64,000 nucleotides of DNA from Pontibacter vulgaris (GCF_022758145.1 NZ_JAJVDH010000005.1:62001-126000), one strand, 5' to 3'. Counted from the first letter of the stretch, positions 25,252 to 33,363 are shown. The notes: a model not told the origin generated them from the letters alone. Numbers and translations are program-made.

Positions 25252-26107
25252 AGAACTCGAGCATCTTTCAGGCATAAAGGCCCATACTATCAGGATATGG
25301 GAGCAACGCTATAATATACTTAGCCCGAAACGCACCGAAACCAACATCCGGTTTTACGACGATGCTGATCTTAAATCGCTGCTGAATATCTCGCTGCTGA
25401 ACGAACGTGGCTACAAAATTTCTAAGATTGCGCAAATGCAACCTGAACAGATTGCCCAGAAAGTACATCAGCTATGCGACGAGAAATGCCTGTATGTCTC
25501 GCAGATAAATGCCCTGATAGCCGCCATGGTTGATATGGATGAAGAACGGTTCGATAAAACGCTTTCTACTTCAGCTTTACAAATCGGGTTTAGCGAAACC
25601 ATGGATCAGGTTATTTACCCTTTCCTGCATAAGATCGGTATTTTGTGGCAGACGGGTAACATAAGTCCGGCCCATGAGCATTTTGTTAGTAACCTGGTGC
25701 GGCAAAAACTTATTGTAGCTATTGACGGGCAGGTAGTAAGGCGCCAAAAAGATGCACCAACATACTTGCTATACTTGCCGGAAGGTGAGTTGCACGAGAT
25801 TGCGTTGTTGTATATGCAATACATAATTCGGGCGCATAACCTGCATGTAATTTACCTGGGGCAAAACCTGCCGTTCAGCGATCTGGAGAAAACTGTTGAA
25901 CAATGCCAGCCGCAGAATATCTGCACAGTGCTTACCATCCAACCCGACCGCGATAATGTGCAGGAGTATATTAACAAACTTGCCGCCAGATTCCCCGGCC
26001 TTAACATTTACATGTATGGCTACCAGGTGCAGTATGATTTTCTCTCATTTCCGGCAAACGTACAACGCCTTAGCTGCATACGCGACCTTGTAGAGCAGCT
26101 AAATTAA
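25232..26107 (+). CDS. CarH/LitR-like MerR regulator with B12-binding domain
   Basis: 291 residues, GTG start (MAQYTIKELEHLSGI), overlapping crtZ by 20 bp. Residues 1-70 are a MerR DNA-binding domain; about 80-165 a helical cobalamin-binding cap; 175-290 a Rossmann B12 domain. As in CarH, the cap has Trp139 and the EH pair Glu149-His150, and the B12 domain has His188 in EGELHEI, matching the lower axial ligand. The residue after the Trp is Gln140, where Thermus CarH has the His that binds cobalamin after light. CarH-type repressors hold carotenoid genes off in the dark with adenosylcobalamin. The cluster context strongly supports that role. Confidence 0.88.
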   Translation: MAQYTIKELEHLSGIKAHTIRIWEQRYNILSPKRTETNIRFYDDADLKSLLNISLLNERGYKISKIAQMQPEQIAQKVHQLCDEKCLYVSQINALIAAMVDMDEERFDKTLSTSALQIGFSETMDQVIYPFLHKIGILWQTGNISPAHEHFVSNLVRQKLIVAIDGQVVRRQKDAPTYLLYLPEGELHEIALLYMQYIIRAHNLHVIYLGQNLPFSDLEKTVEQCQPQNICTVLTIQPDRDNVQEYINKLAARFPGLNIYMYGYQVQYDFLSFPANVQRLSCIRDLVEQLN

Positions 26108-26132
26108 AATAAGCTGGCCTTGCCAATCCGCT

Positions 26133-26173
26133 TACCGCCCTGCATCGTTTGTTATGCAGGGCGGTATTTTTTT
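26133..26173 (+). terminator. Intrinsic terminator after the CarH-like gene
   Basis: TACCGCCCTGCAT (26133-26145) pairs with ATGCAGGGCGGTA (26154-26166), followed by T7. Unlike most terminators here it has no AAGTATAAA before the stem. It separates crtZ-carH from the sigma-crtI part. Confidence 0.93.
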
Positions 26174-26237
26174 GCCTTGTACTTTTTAAGGCCTTGGTTG
26201 CTTTTGTAGTAAGCCTGATAGGTTGCAAGTATAAATC

Positions 26238-26341
26238 TTGTTTATTTGTTTAACTATTTTAGAAAATATGTTTAACAAAAATTAGCTAAATTAATTTTCA
26301 CTCGTATATTTGTTTATGGTTTTATATATAAACTATAAACA
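26238..26341 (+). promoter_or_regulatory. Promoter region of the sigma-crt operon with TGTTTA repeats
   Basis: TATATTTG at 26305-26312 fits the -7 consensus, 32 bp before the sigma gene. Upstream is an inverted-repeat-like block: TTTGTTTAAC (26245-26254), the palindrome TATTTTAGAAAATA (26255-26268), then TGTTTAACAAA. TGTTTA occurs four times in direct orientation (26239, 26247, 26269, 26311) and once inverted (26336-26341). This is a good candidate operator for the CarH-like regulator next door. No -33 TTTG is at the right distance, so the promoter may need another sigma factor. Confidence 0.55.
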
Positions 26342-26343
26342 AA

Positions 26344-26859
26344 ATGACTGCAATCGAATTTTCCAATCTGGTACAGAACATGGCACAAGCGCTAAGACCA
26401 GCAGCCATGAACCTGACACGTGACTCTGATGATGCAAAAGACCTGGTTCAGGAAACTATGTTAAAGGCGCTCACAAATAAAGAGAAGTTTAAAGCCGGTA
26501 CTAATCTGAAGGCCTGGCTTTATACAATTATGCGCAACACCTTCATTAACAACTATAATAAGATAACCAAGCGCAGCAGTAACGTAGACAGTGCCGAGTA
26601 CCTGCAGTACCTGAACACCGATGAAAATTATGTTACTTACAACAAAGGAACTGCAACTTTCGTGATGGGTGATATTAACAAAGCAATTGAGTTATTGCAG
26701 GAAGAGCACCGCACGCCTTTTATGATGTACTATGTAGGGTATAAGTACCTCGAAATAGCAGAGAAACTAAAAATTCCGATCGGTACGGTGAAGAACCGCA
26801 TTCACATTGCCAGAAAAGAATTGAAACAGGCCCTGAAAGTTTATCGCCAGGATACGTAA
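26344..26859 (+). CDS. ECF-type RNA polymerase sigma factor
   Basis: 171 residues with sigma region 2 (DDAKDLVQETMLKAL and the FKAGTNLKAWLYTIMRNTF -10 binding helix) and region 4 (GYKYLEIAEKLKIPIGTVKNRIHIARKEL). No anti-sigma gene adjoins it. It stands between the CarH-like regulator and crtI, an arrangement like LitR-LitS or CarQ systems, where light frees an ECF sigma factor that then drives carotenoid genes. It probably transcribes its own operon and crtI onward (35-bp gap). Target promoters are not deduced here. Confidence 0.9.
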   Translation: MTAIEFSNLVQNMAQALRPAAMNLTRDSDDAKDLVQETMLKALTNKEKFKAGTNLKAWLYTIMRNTFINNYNKITKRSSNVDSAEYLQYLNTDENYVTYNKGTATFVMGDINKAIELLQEEHRTPFMMYYVGYKYLEIAEKLKIPIGTVKNRIHIARKELKQALKVYRQDT

Positions 26860-26893
26860 AACAAATTATTATAAAAATAATGTTATCTATAGT

Positions 26894-28384
26894 ATGTCTC
26901 CAAACAGGGTTATAGTTATCGGTTCCGGTTTTTCAGGTATTTCGGCAGCTACTACTCTGGCCGACGAGGGCTATGAAGTAACTGTGCTGGAGAAAAATGC
27001 CAGCCCTGGTGGCCGTGCCAGAAAGTATAGTTCCGATGGCTTTACCTTTGATATGGGGCCGAGTTGGTACTGGATGCCCGATGTGTTTGAGTCATACTTC
27101 AATAAATTTGGCAAAACCACTTCGGATTACTATGATCTTAAACGCCTTGACCCATCTTATACTGTCGTTTTTGGAGAGGATGATTTTGTTGATGTGCCTG
27201 CCTCTGTAGCAGAACTGAAAAAGTTGTTCGAAAGCCTGGAGCCCGGAAGTGCGGCAAAGCTTGATACATTTCTGGAGCAGGCTGCTTACAAGTATGAAGT
27301 AGGGATAAACCAGTTGGTATATAAGCCAGGCCGCTCGGTAACCGAGTTTATGAATTTGCGCTTGCTGCTGGATGTACTCCGGATGGATGTTTTCCAGTCC
27401 TTTCACAAGCATATCCGCCGCTTCTTCAGCCATGAAAAGATCATCAAGCTGATGGAGTTCCCGATTTTGTTTTTAGGTGCCCTGCCAGAAAATACGCCTG
27501 CCCTGTATAGTTTAATGAACTATGCTGATATAAAACTGGGAACGTGGTACCCTATGGGAGGTATGTTTAAGATCATCGAAGGTATGGTGCAGCTGGCCGA
27601 AGAAAAAGGCGTGGTTTTTAAGTATAATCAGAACGTGCACCAGGTAGAAGTGGAGCAGGGTATGGCTACCAGGGTGCTGACTGATACTGACGTTTTTGAA
27701 GCTGATATTGTTGTGGCCAGTGCAGACTACCATCATGTGGAGAAAAACCTGCTGAAGCCTGCTTACCGCAGCTACTCCGACTCATATTGGGAAAACCGTG
27801 TAATGGCGCCTTCTTCGCTTATTTTTTACCTGGGTATAAACAAGCGTCTGCAAAAACTTAAACATCATAACCTGTTTTTTGATGAAGATTTCGGGCCGCA
27901 CGCAAATGAGATTTATACCAATCCGCAATGGCCTGCCAAGCCGCTGTTTTATGTGTCGGCTCCTTCGGTAACCGATGCTAGTGTTGCGCCGGCAGGTTGC
28001 GAGAACCTGTTTATACTTATTCCGGTTGCACCCGGATTGCAGGATACAGAAGAAACACGCGAGAAATACTATGAATTGGTCATGAACAGGCTGGAGCAGC
28101 TTACCAGTCAGGAAATACGAAGTGCAGTGGTTTATAAGCGAAGCTATGCGCACAAAGATTTTATCTCAGATTATAATGCTTTTAAAGGCAACGCTTATGG
28201 GTTGGCAAATACCTTACTGCAAACAGCATTATTAAAGCCCGGTCTGAAAAGCAAAAAAGTGAAGAACCTGTATTACACTGGGCAGCTTACTGTGCCAGGG
28301 CCGGGAGTGCCGCCATCCCTTATTTCGGGGCAGGTGGTGGCTAAAGAGATAATGAAAGAGTTTGCAATGCCTGTACAAGTATAA
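26894..28384 (+). CDS. crtI: Phytoene desaturase
   Basis: 496 residues, normal length. The FAD-binding motif IVIGSGFSGISAATTLA with VTVLEKN at its end opens the protein, and the C-terminal signature GPGVPPSLISGQVVAKEI closes it. CrtI converts phytoene to lycopene by four desaturations. No break in frame. It lies 21 bp before crtB, as in most bacterial clusters. Confidence 0.96.
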   Translation: MSPNRVIVIGSGFSGISAATTLADEGYEVTVLEKNASPGGRARKYSSDGFTFDMGPSWYWMPDVFESYFNKFGKTTSDYYDLKRLDPSYTVVFGEDDFVDVPASVAELKKLFESLEPGSAAKLDTFLEQAAYKYEVGINQLVYKPGRSVTEFMNLRLLLDVLRMDVFQSFHKHIRRFFSHEKIIKLMEFPILFLGALPENTPALYSLMNYADIKLGTWYPMGGMFKIIEGMVQLAEEKGVVFKYNQNVHQVEVEQGMATRVLTDTDVFEADIVVASADYHHVEKNLLKPAYRSYSDSYWENRVMAPSSLIFYLGINKRLQKLKHHNLFFDEDFGPHANEIYTNPQWPAKPLFYVSAPSVTDASVAPAGCENLFILIPVAPGLQDTEETREKYYELVMNRLEQLTSQEIRSAVVYKRSYAHKDFISDYNAFKGNAYGLANTLLQTALLKPGLKSKKVKNLYYTGQLTVPGPGVPPSLISGQVVAKEIMKEFAMPVQV

Positions 28385-28404
28385 ATCAGCAAAACCGAAA
28401 TCGC

Positions 28405-29238
28405 ATGGAGCTATTTAAGGATACCTGCCTCAAGTGCAGCAAAGTGATAACTGAAGCTTACAGCACCTCTTTTACGCTGGGCATTAAAACGCTGCATAAA
28501 AAATATCATTTGCCAATCTATGCTATCTATGGCTTTGTGCGCCTCGCTGATGAGATTGTAGACACCTTTCATGCGCACGACAAACGCAGCTTGCTGGCAG
28601 ACTTTAAAAAGCAGACATACGAAGCAATCGAAACCGGCTTAAGCCTCAATCCGGTGTTGCATGCGTTTCAGGGCGTTGTAAATGAGTATAAAATTGAGAG
28701 GGATTTTATTGATGCCTTTCTCAAAAGTATGGAAATGGACCTGGATGACCATACGTACGATCATCGTCTTTACAAAGAATATATATATGGTTCGGCTGAA
28801 GTGGTAGGGCTAATGTGTCTGCGGGTGTTTTGCGAAGGTGATAATGCCATGTTTGAGCGACTGAAAAAGCCTGCCTGCAGCCTGGGTGCTGCTTTTCAGA
28901 AAGTAAATTTCCTGCGCGATATGAAGAGCGATTTTGATGAACGTGGCCGTGTATACTTTCCTAAAGTTAAGTTTGAGAGTTTCAGCAATACCTGCAAAGC
29001 GGAAATCGAGGCTGATATTCTGAATGATTTTAATGATGCCTATAAAGGAATATTGGCTTTGCCAACAGGCGCGCGCATGGGGGTATACCTGGCATATGTT
29101 TATTACCGCAAGCTTTTCTGTAAAATACAGAATATGCCGGCAACCCGCATCCTTAACGAGCGCGTAAGAGTACCTGATAATACGAAACTGGCTTTACTGC
29201 TGGGTTCATACCTCAAGTACAGACTAAACGCCATCTAA
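28405..29238 (+). CDS. crtB: Phytoene synthase
   Basis: 277 residues. Condenses two geranylgeranyl diphosphates to phytoene. The two Asp-rich sites are seen: VRLADEIVDTF (DxxxD) and NFLRDMKSDFDERGRVYFP. The gene follows crtI by 20 bp and its TAA stop overlaps the next start by one base (TAATG). Confidence 0.95.
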   Translation: MELFKDTCLKCSKVITEAYSTSFTLGIKTLHKKYHLPIYAIYGFVRLADEIVDTFHAHDKRSLLADFKKQTYEAIETGLSLNPVLHAFQGVVNEYKIERDFIDAFLKSMEMDLDDHTYDHRLYKEYIYGSAEVVGLMCLRVFCEGDNAMFERLKKPACSLGAAFQKVNFLRDMKSDFDERGRVYFPKVKFESFSNTCKAEIEADILNDFNDAYKGILALPTGARMGVYLAYVYYRKLFCKIQNMPATRILNERVRVPDNTKLALLLGSYLKYRLNAI

Positions 29239-29774
29239 TGAAAACCCTGCTGATTATTTTTTTATGTGTTATAAGTATGGCGCAAAGCGTAACTGCTACT
29301 AACGCATCCGGTTATAAAATTACAGACCTTCGCGAGCACTATCTAATGGCTAGTAAAAGCAGCGAAAATGCAAGAAGGTTTAATGACCACATGTATAAGT
29401 ATAAGGAGAGCAATCCGGTTATACTTGCTTACAGAGCAGCTTCGGAGGCAACTATGGCTAAGCACGCCTGGAATCCTTACCAGAAAATGAAGCATATTAA
29501 TAAAGCTGCTGAGCTTTTTGATGAGGCAGTTAAACGGGATAGCCATAACCCAGAAATTCGTTTTCTGCGCTTTACCATGGAGCACTATGTGCCACGCTAT
29601 CTAAACATGAGTGCACACCTGGAAGAAGATAAAAAGTATATCATAGATAGTTTGCGTGCACACCCACGGTCTGGTTTTTCGACAGAATGGGCGCGTATTT
29701 TACGTGATTTTATGTTGCAGAAGGACCACAGTACGGAAGCAGAAAAAAAGCTGATCCGGAGTCTGAAAATATAG
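29238..29774 (+). CDS. Secreted protein of unknown function in the carotenoid cluster
   Basis: 178 residues with a clear signal peptide (MKTLLIIFLCVISMAQSVTA). I do not recognise a family. The mature part is helical and charged, with a TPR-like segment (KAAELFDEAVKRDSHNPEIRF, quoted in part as AAELFDEAVKRDSHNPEIR). Translational coupling to crtB (one-base overlap) and a 43-bp gap to the lycopene cyclase show it belongs to the operon. A role in pigment placement or envelope is only a guess. Confidence 0.75.
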   Translation: MKTLLIIFLCVISMAQSVTATNASGYKITDLREHYLMASKSSENARRFNDHMYKYKESNPVILAYRAASEATMAKHAWNPYQKMKHINKAAELFDEAVKRDSHNPEIRFLRFTMEHYVPRYLNMSAHLEEDKKYIIDSLRAHPRSGFSTEWARILRDFMLQKDHSTEAEKKLIRSLKI

Positions 29775-29817
29775 GGCGCAGTACAATTAAATTAATCAGT
29801 AATCTTTAACAAGACAA

Positions 29818-30516
29818 GTGTATATCTACCTGTATCTGAACATATTCACCATCCTGTTTCCGTTGCTGCTGTCTTTTGATAAGCGGGTAGCCTTTTACAG
29901 GAACTGGGCTAGTCTTTTTCCGGCTATACTTGTGAACGCTGCTGTGTTTATGGTTTGGGATGCCCTGTTTACAGAGGCTGGCGTATGGGGCTTTAATGCC
30001 GAATATCTTACGGGAATATACTTTTTTGGATTGCCCCTGGAGGAAGTGCTTTTCTTTATTACAGTGCCTTATGCCTGTGTTTTTATTTACGAAGTTCTGA
30101 ATGCCTATATCAGCAAGGACTTGCTGCAGCCTTATGCAAAAACTGTAATTTTCCTGCTGGTGCCTGTGCTGCTTGCGCTTGCTGTTTTTAATATTTCCCG
30201 GCTATATACTTCTATTACTTTTATGCTGCTTTCGGTAATGCTGGTGGTGCATTACAGTGTGTTCGGGGTAAAATACATGGGGCGGTTTTTCCTGGCCTAC
30301 CTCGTGCACTTAGTTCCTTTTCTGCTCATTAACGGCGTGCTTACCTACCTGCCAATTGTGTGGTATAATAATGAGTATAACCTGGGTGTCCGCCTGGTTT
30401 CTATACCTGTAGAAGATACCATGTACTCTATGCTGATGCTGCTGTTAACCATTTCGGTGTATGAAGGATTGCGCGAGCGCCGAGCAGTTAAACAATACGA
30501 GCCTTTAACTGTATAA
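29818..30516 (+). CDS. crtYcd: Lycopene beta-cyclase, CrtYcd type
   Basis: 232 residues, almost all membrane helices (about six to seven). It is a fused form of the small CrtYc and CrtYd subunits of Gram-positive bacteria; the two repeats carry FGLPLEEVLFF and SIPVEDTMYS, the paired acidic PxEE/PxED motifs of this cyclase. It closes the ends of lycopene to beta rings. GTG start at 29818 (MYIYLYLNIF), since no in-frame ATG gives the first helix. Confidence 0.88.
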   Translation: MYIYLYLNIFTILFPLLLSFDKRVAFYRNWASLFPAILVNAAVFMVWDALFTEAGVWGFNAEYLTGIYFFGLPLEEVLFFITVPYACVFIYEVLNAYISKDLLQPYAKTVIFLLVPVLLALAVFNISRLYTSITFMLLSVMLVVHYSVFGVKYMGRFFLAYLVHLVPFLLINGVLTYLPIVWYNNEYNLGVRLVSIPVEDTMYSMLMLLLTISVYEGLRERRAVKQYEPLTV

Positions 30517-30521
30517 CATAT

Positions 30522-31373
30522 ATGCAAAGCCTGAGTGTTACCATCGATTCAAATTCCGGCTTCTGTTTTGGTGTGGTATACGCCATCCAGATGGCTGAAG
30601 ACATGCTGGAAGAGCAGGGATACTTGTATTGCCTAGGTGATATTGTGCATAATGATGTGGAAGTGGAACGGCTGCAAAAACGTGGCCTGCGCATAATTAA
30701 CCATGAGCAGTTTAAGCAGCTGCAAAACGAGGCCGTACTGATTCGTGCCCACGGCGAACCTCCTGAAACGTACCAGATAGCTATACAAAATAACCTGACA
30801 CTGATAGATGCCTCCTGCCCGGTGGTATTAAAACTACAGAACCGCATAAAAACATCGTACGATAAGCAGGAGCAGATTTTTATATATGGCAAGCACGGCC
30901 ATGCCGAGGTAATGGGATTGCTGGGACAAACGAGCAACGAAGCCGTCGTGTTTGAAAGTATAGGCGAGCTCATGCAGCACGAACTTCCCGCTAAAATCAC
31001 CCTCTATAGCCAGACTACCAAAAGCACCGATAGTTTTTATAACATCAAAACCGAACTTGAGAATAAAGGATTTGAAGTAGATGCGAACGATACCATTTGC
31101 CGGCAGGTATCTAACCGCGATAAAGATCTTCGTAAATTTGCTGCCAGGTTCGATAAAGTTGTTTTTGTATCAGGTACCAAGTCTTCTAATGGCAAAGTAC
31201 TTTACCAGGTTTGTAAAAATACCAACCCTGATACTTACTTTATCTCGAAAGTAGAAGAGCTACAAATGGATTGGTTTAAACCTGGTAACACAGTAGGTAT
31301 TTGTGGTGCAACGTCTACGCCCATGTGGCTGATGGAAGAAGTGCGGGATGCTTTGCTCCGGTATGAACTATGA
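30522..31373 (+). CDS. ispH: 4-hydroxy-3-methylbut-2-enyl diphosphate reductase
   Basis: 283 residues. IspH makes IPP and DMAPP, the last step of the MEP pathway. The three 4Fe-4S cysteines lie in SGFCFGV, DASCPVV and GICGATSTP. The catalytic Glu is within RAHGEPPE. Location in the carotenoid operon, 5 bp after crtYcd, would raise isoprenoid supply when pigment is made. Confidence 0.96.
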   Translation: MQSLSVTIDSNSGFCFGVVYAIQMAEDMLEEQGYLYCLGDIVHNDVEVERLQKRGLRIINHEQFKQLQNEAVLIRAHGEPPETYQIAIQNNLTLIDASCPVVLKLQNRIKTSYDKQEQIFIYGKHGHAEVMGLLGQTSNEAVVFESIGELMQHELPAKITLYSQTTKSTDSFYNIKTELENKGFEVDANDTICRQVSNRDKDLRKFAARFDKVVFVSGTKSSNGKVLYQVCKNTNPDTYFISKVEELQMDWFKPGNTVGICGATSTPMWLMEEVRDALLRYEL

Positions 31374-31436
31374 AATTGAAGTAAGGAATTGTAGTTTAGC
31401 TGAGTACTGACTGTGTGCCCGACCGGTATTTTAAGT

Positions 31437-32126
31437 ATGGTTAAAGTAGAAAAGTATAAGTATAAAGGCGTCATCATTGCTGCTGTTATCATAGTATGCT
31501 GGGCTGCGCTATTATTATACTTGTTGCGTTTTCCTGTAAGTTATACTTCAATACAACCTTATATTTTCCTGCTGTTGCAAACCCACCTTTATACGGGTCT
31601 TTTTATTACAGCACATGATGCCATGCACGGGGTGGCTGCTCCCGGAAATCCTAAACTCAACAAAGCTATTGGTACACTTACCGCATTTCTTTTTGCTTAC
31701 AACTGGTACCCGCGTTTGTTGCCCAGGCATCACCAGCACCATCGGTATGTAGCCACCGCCCAGGACCCGGATTACCACCATGGTTCGTTTTGGCCCTGGT
31801 ATTTCAGTTTTCTGAAGCAGTACATTACCTGGTGGCAACTGCTATTGATGGCTGTAACGTTTAATGTGCTTAAGCTATATTTTCCGCTGGAGAATGTAGT
31901 GTTGTTCTGGATGGTGCCCGCTATACTTGCCACGTTTCAGTTGTTCTATTTTGGTACCTACCTGCCTCATAAAGGCGAGCACACAGCAGATAACAAGCAT
32001 AAATCCGGAACACAGGCTAGAAATCACCTGTGGGCTTTTATAAGTTGTTATTTCTTTGGCTATCACTACGAGCATCACGACAAGCCTTACCTGCCCTGGT
32101 GGCAATTGTATAAAGCCAAAGTATAA
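31437..32126 (+). CDS. crtW: Beta-carotene ketolase
   Basis: 229 residues of the membrane fatty-acid-desaturase superfamily. The His boxes HDAMHG, RHHQHHRYV, and YHYEHHDKPYLPWWQL, plus FYFGTYLPHKGEH, are those of CrtW, which adds 4-keto groups to beta rings. With CrtZ it could give canthaxanthin, adonixanthin or astaxanthin. The ATG at 31437 was chosen; the frame is open back to a GTG at 31413. Confidence 0.9.
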   Translation: MVKVEKYKYKGVIIAAVIIVCWAALLLYLLRFPVSYTSIQPYIFLLLQTHLYTGLFITAHDAMHGVAAPGNPKLNKAIGTLTAFLFAYNWYPRLLPRHHQHHRYVATAQDPDYHHGSFWPWYFSFLKQYITWWQLLLMAVTFNVLKLYFPLENVVLFWMVPAILATFQLFYFGTYLPHKGEHTADNKHKSGTQARNHLWAFISCYFFGYHYEHHDKPYLPWWQLYKAKV

Positions 32127-32292
32127 TTTATTCCGGTATAGTTTATTCGCAGCATAAGTACAGCTGGAATTGTAAAATATAAATAAGTAGCTATATATAG
32201 AAAATTGAAACTGCATAGTTAAAGCCTGCGTATAAGCACACCAAACAATTATTCGCTTGCTAACCCCGGCTTTTGCCTTTTTCATCTTTCCT

Positions 32293-32862
32293 ATGAGACT
32301 TTCTTTACTACTATTTACAGTAGCGCTTATCAGTGTTTTGTCTATGGCGCCACTTAAGTATAGTTTTGCCGGAAAAAATCCGAATACCTTGAAGGCGGGC
32401 ATAGGCTATGTATGGCTTTCTGATTATGATAGTCAGGGGCTTATGTTTTATAACAGCTATTCGCATGCAATTGGCAAGCGGGCGGGCATTGGGGCAAATT
32501 TCGGGTTGCTGAACGCTTCGCGCTACGACGATACAAAGCAGATTTACTCTATTCAGAATACATTTTACATGGGCTCGCTGGATCTGATGTTTGAACCGCT
32601 GAAAAACGAATCTGTAGTTTTCAGGCTGGGAGCCGGGCCAGCAATCAGACACCGTGCCGAGATAAATTCCAATGCGGAAGATGGTACTGTTGACGGTTCT
32701 GTAAAACACATACGCACCTCTGACGTTGGTTTTAATGGTTACATCGAAAATGATTTTAACATACTCAAAAATGGTGTAGCAGGCGGCCGGGTAGAGTATT
32801 TCTATTTTACAGAAGGTTCGCCGGTTTTTTCAATAGGTCTGCATATCGGGTTTAAATTCTGA
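32293..32862 (+). CDS. Predicted outer membrane beta-barrel protein
   Basis: 189 residues with a signal peptide (MRLSLLLFTVALISVLSMA). The rest shows alternating beta-strand pattern, ends in FKF, and lacks a domain I can name (YVWLSDYDSQGLMFYNSY, GLHIGFKF). It is 166 bp after crtW and may be read from its own promoter. It ends at a strong terminator. Confidence 0.7.
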   Translation: MRLSLLLFTVALISVLSMAPLKYSFAGKNPNTLKAGIGYVWLSDYDSQGLMFYNSYSHAIGKRAGIGANFGLLNASRYDDTKQIYSIQNTFYMGSLDLMFEPLKNESVVFRLGAGPAIRHRAEINSNAEDGTVDGSVKHIRTSDVGFNGYIENDFNILKNGVAGGRVEYFYFTEGSPVFSIGLHIGFKF

Positions 32863-32878
32863 TTTAAGTATAAATTCA

Positions 32879-32916
32879 AACAAAAAGGGGAGTCGGTTTC
32901 GGCTCCCCTTTTTGTT
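32879..32916 (+). terminator. Intrinsic terminator closing the carotenoid region
   Basis: AACAAAAAGGGGAG (32879-32892) pairs with CTCCCCTTTTTGTT (32903-32916), T-rich right arm. AAGTATAAA (32866-32874) lies between the stop codon and the stem. Confidence 0.92.
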
Positions 32917-33024
32917 TCTTATGTATAACATCTGGCCTGGTTTACCACATCAAAATTTGTGTTCTATATGCTGGCAGGTTTCCTTAAAGTATGGTGCGAC
33001 CGGTCCTCATGTTGCCGAAAGTTT

Positions 33025-33072
33025 CCACTTTTCTTCCACTTTGCCCCACACTCTCCACTTTATCCCACTTTT
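33025..33072 (-). repeat. Array of five AAAGTGG-type repeats, minus orientation
   Basis: On the plus strand CCACTTT-type units start at 33025, 33036, 33046 (variant CCACACT), 33055 and 33065, spacing 11, 10, 9 and 10 bp. Read on the minus strand they are AAAGTGG, the kind of unit bound by MraZ in Mollicutes. It lies about 240 bp before the second array, which is next to mraZ and in the opposite orientation. Confidence 0.65.
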
Positions 33073-33222
33073 GGTGTTAAAATACATAGAAGATAGTCTA
33101 TTTACTATGTGTTGTCTTGTAAGTTATTGATAATTAGTTATTTGTATATTGTTGTTCTCGTATTTTAGCTGATAATCGCTTTAAAAGCAAAAAAACTTAT
33201 ACCCAAAATTGCGCGTTAAAGC

Positions 33223-33269
33223 TGTGGATAATGTGGATAAGTGGTGTGGATTACCATAATTTATCCACA
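33223..33269. promoter_or_regulatory. Cluster of DnaA boxes, candidate oriC or DnaA control site
   Basis: Two adjacent TGTGGATAA (33223-33231 and 33232-33240), a near match TGTGGATTA (33245-33253) and TTATCCACA (33261-33269). Three are the exact DnaA-box consensus. About 140 bp of AT-rich DNA lies just to the left (33073-33215), as in an unwinding region. dnaA is not in the window. The whole intergenic stretch 32863-33363 has no gene. Confidence 0.65.
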
Positions 33270-33295
33270 AAGTGGTAAAAAGTGGGGGAATGCGG
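33269..33295 (+). promoter_or_regulatory. Probable MraZ box upstream of mraZ
   Basis: AAAGTGG (33269-33275), AAAGTGG (33279-33285) and the weaker AATGCGG (33289-33295) with an exact 10-bp period, one unit per helical turn. MraZ represses the dcw promoter by binding such direct repeats. The array abuts a DnaA box and the -33 element of the mraZ promoter. Confidence 0.7.
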
Positions 33296-33325
33296 TTGTG
33301 GTCTTTTGTTGAATCGTTACATTTG
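33296..33325 (+). promoter_or_regulatory. mraZ (dcw) promoter
   Basis: TTG (33296-33298), 19 bp, TACATTTG (33318-33325), close to the Bacteroidota consensus TTTG/TAnnTTTG. The MraZ-type repeats end at the -33 element. Confidence 0.65.
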
Positions 33326-33363
33326 TATACTCCGAAAACTATACGGATAAAATTGTCATAAAC

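Noticed and set aside
33025..33072. CRISPR-like or simple tandem repeat
   Set aside because: Units are 7 bp with about 3-bp spacers, far too short for CRISPR; helical-turn spacing suits a protein-binding array better.
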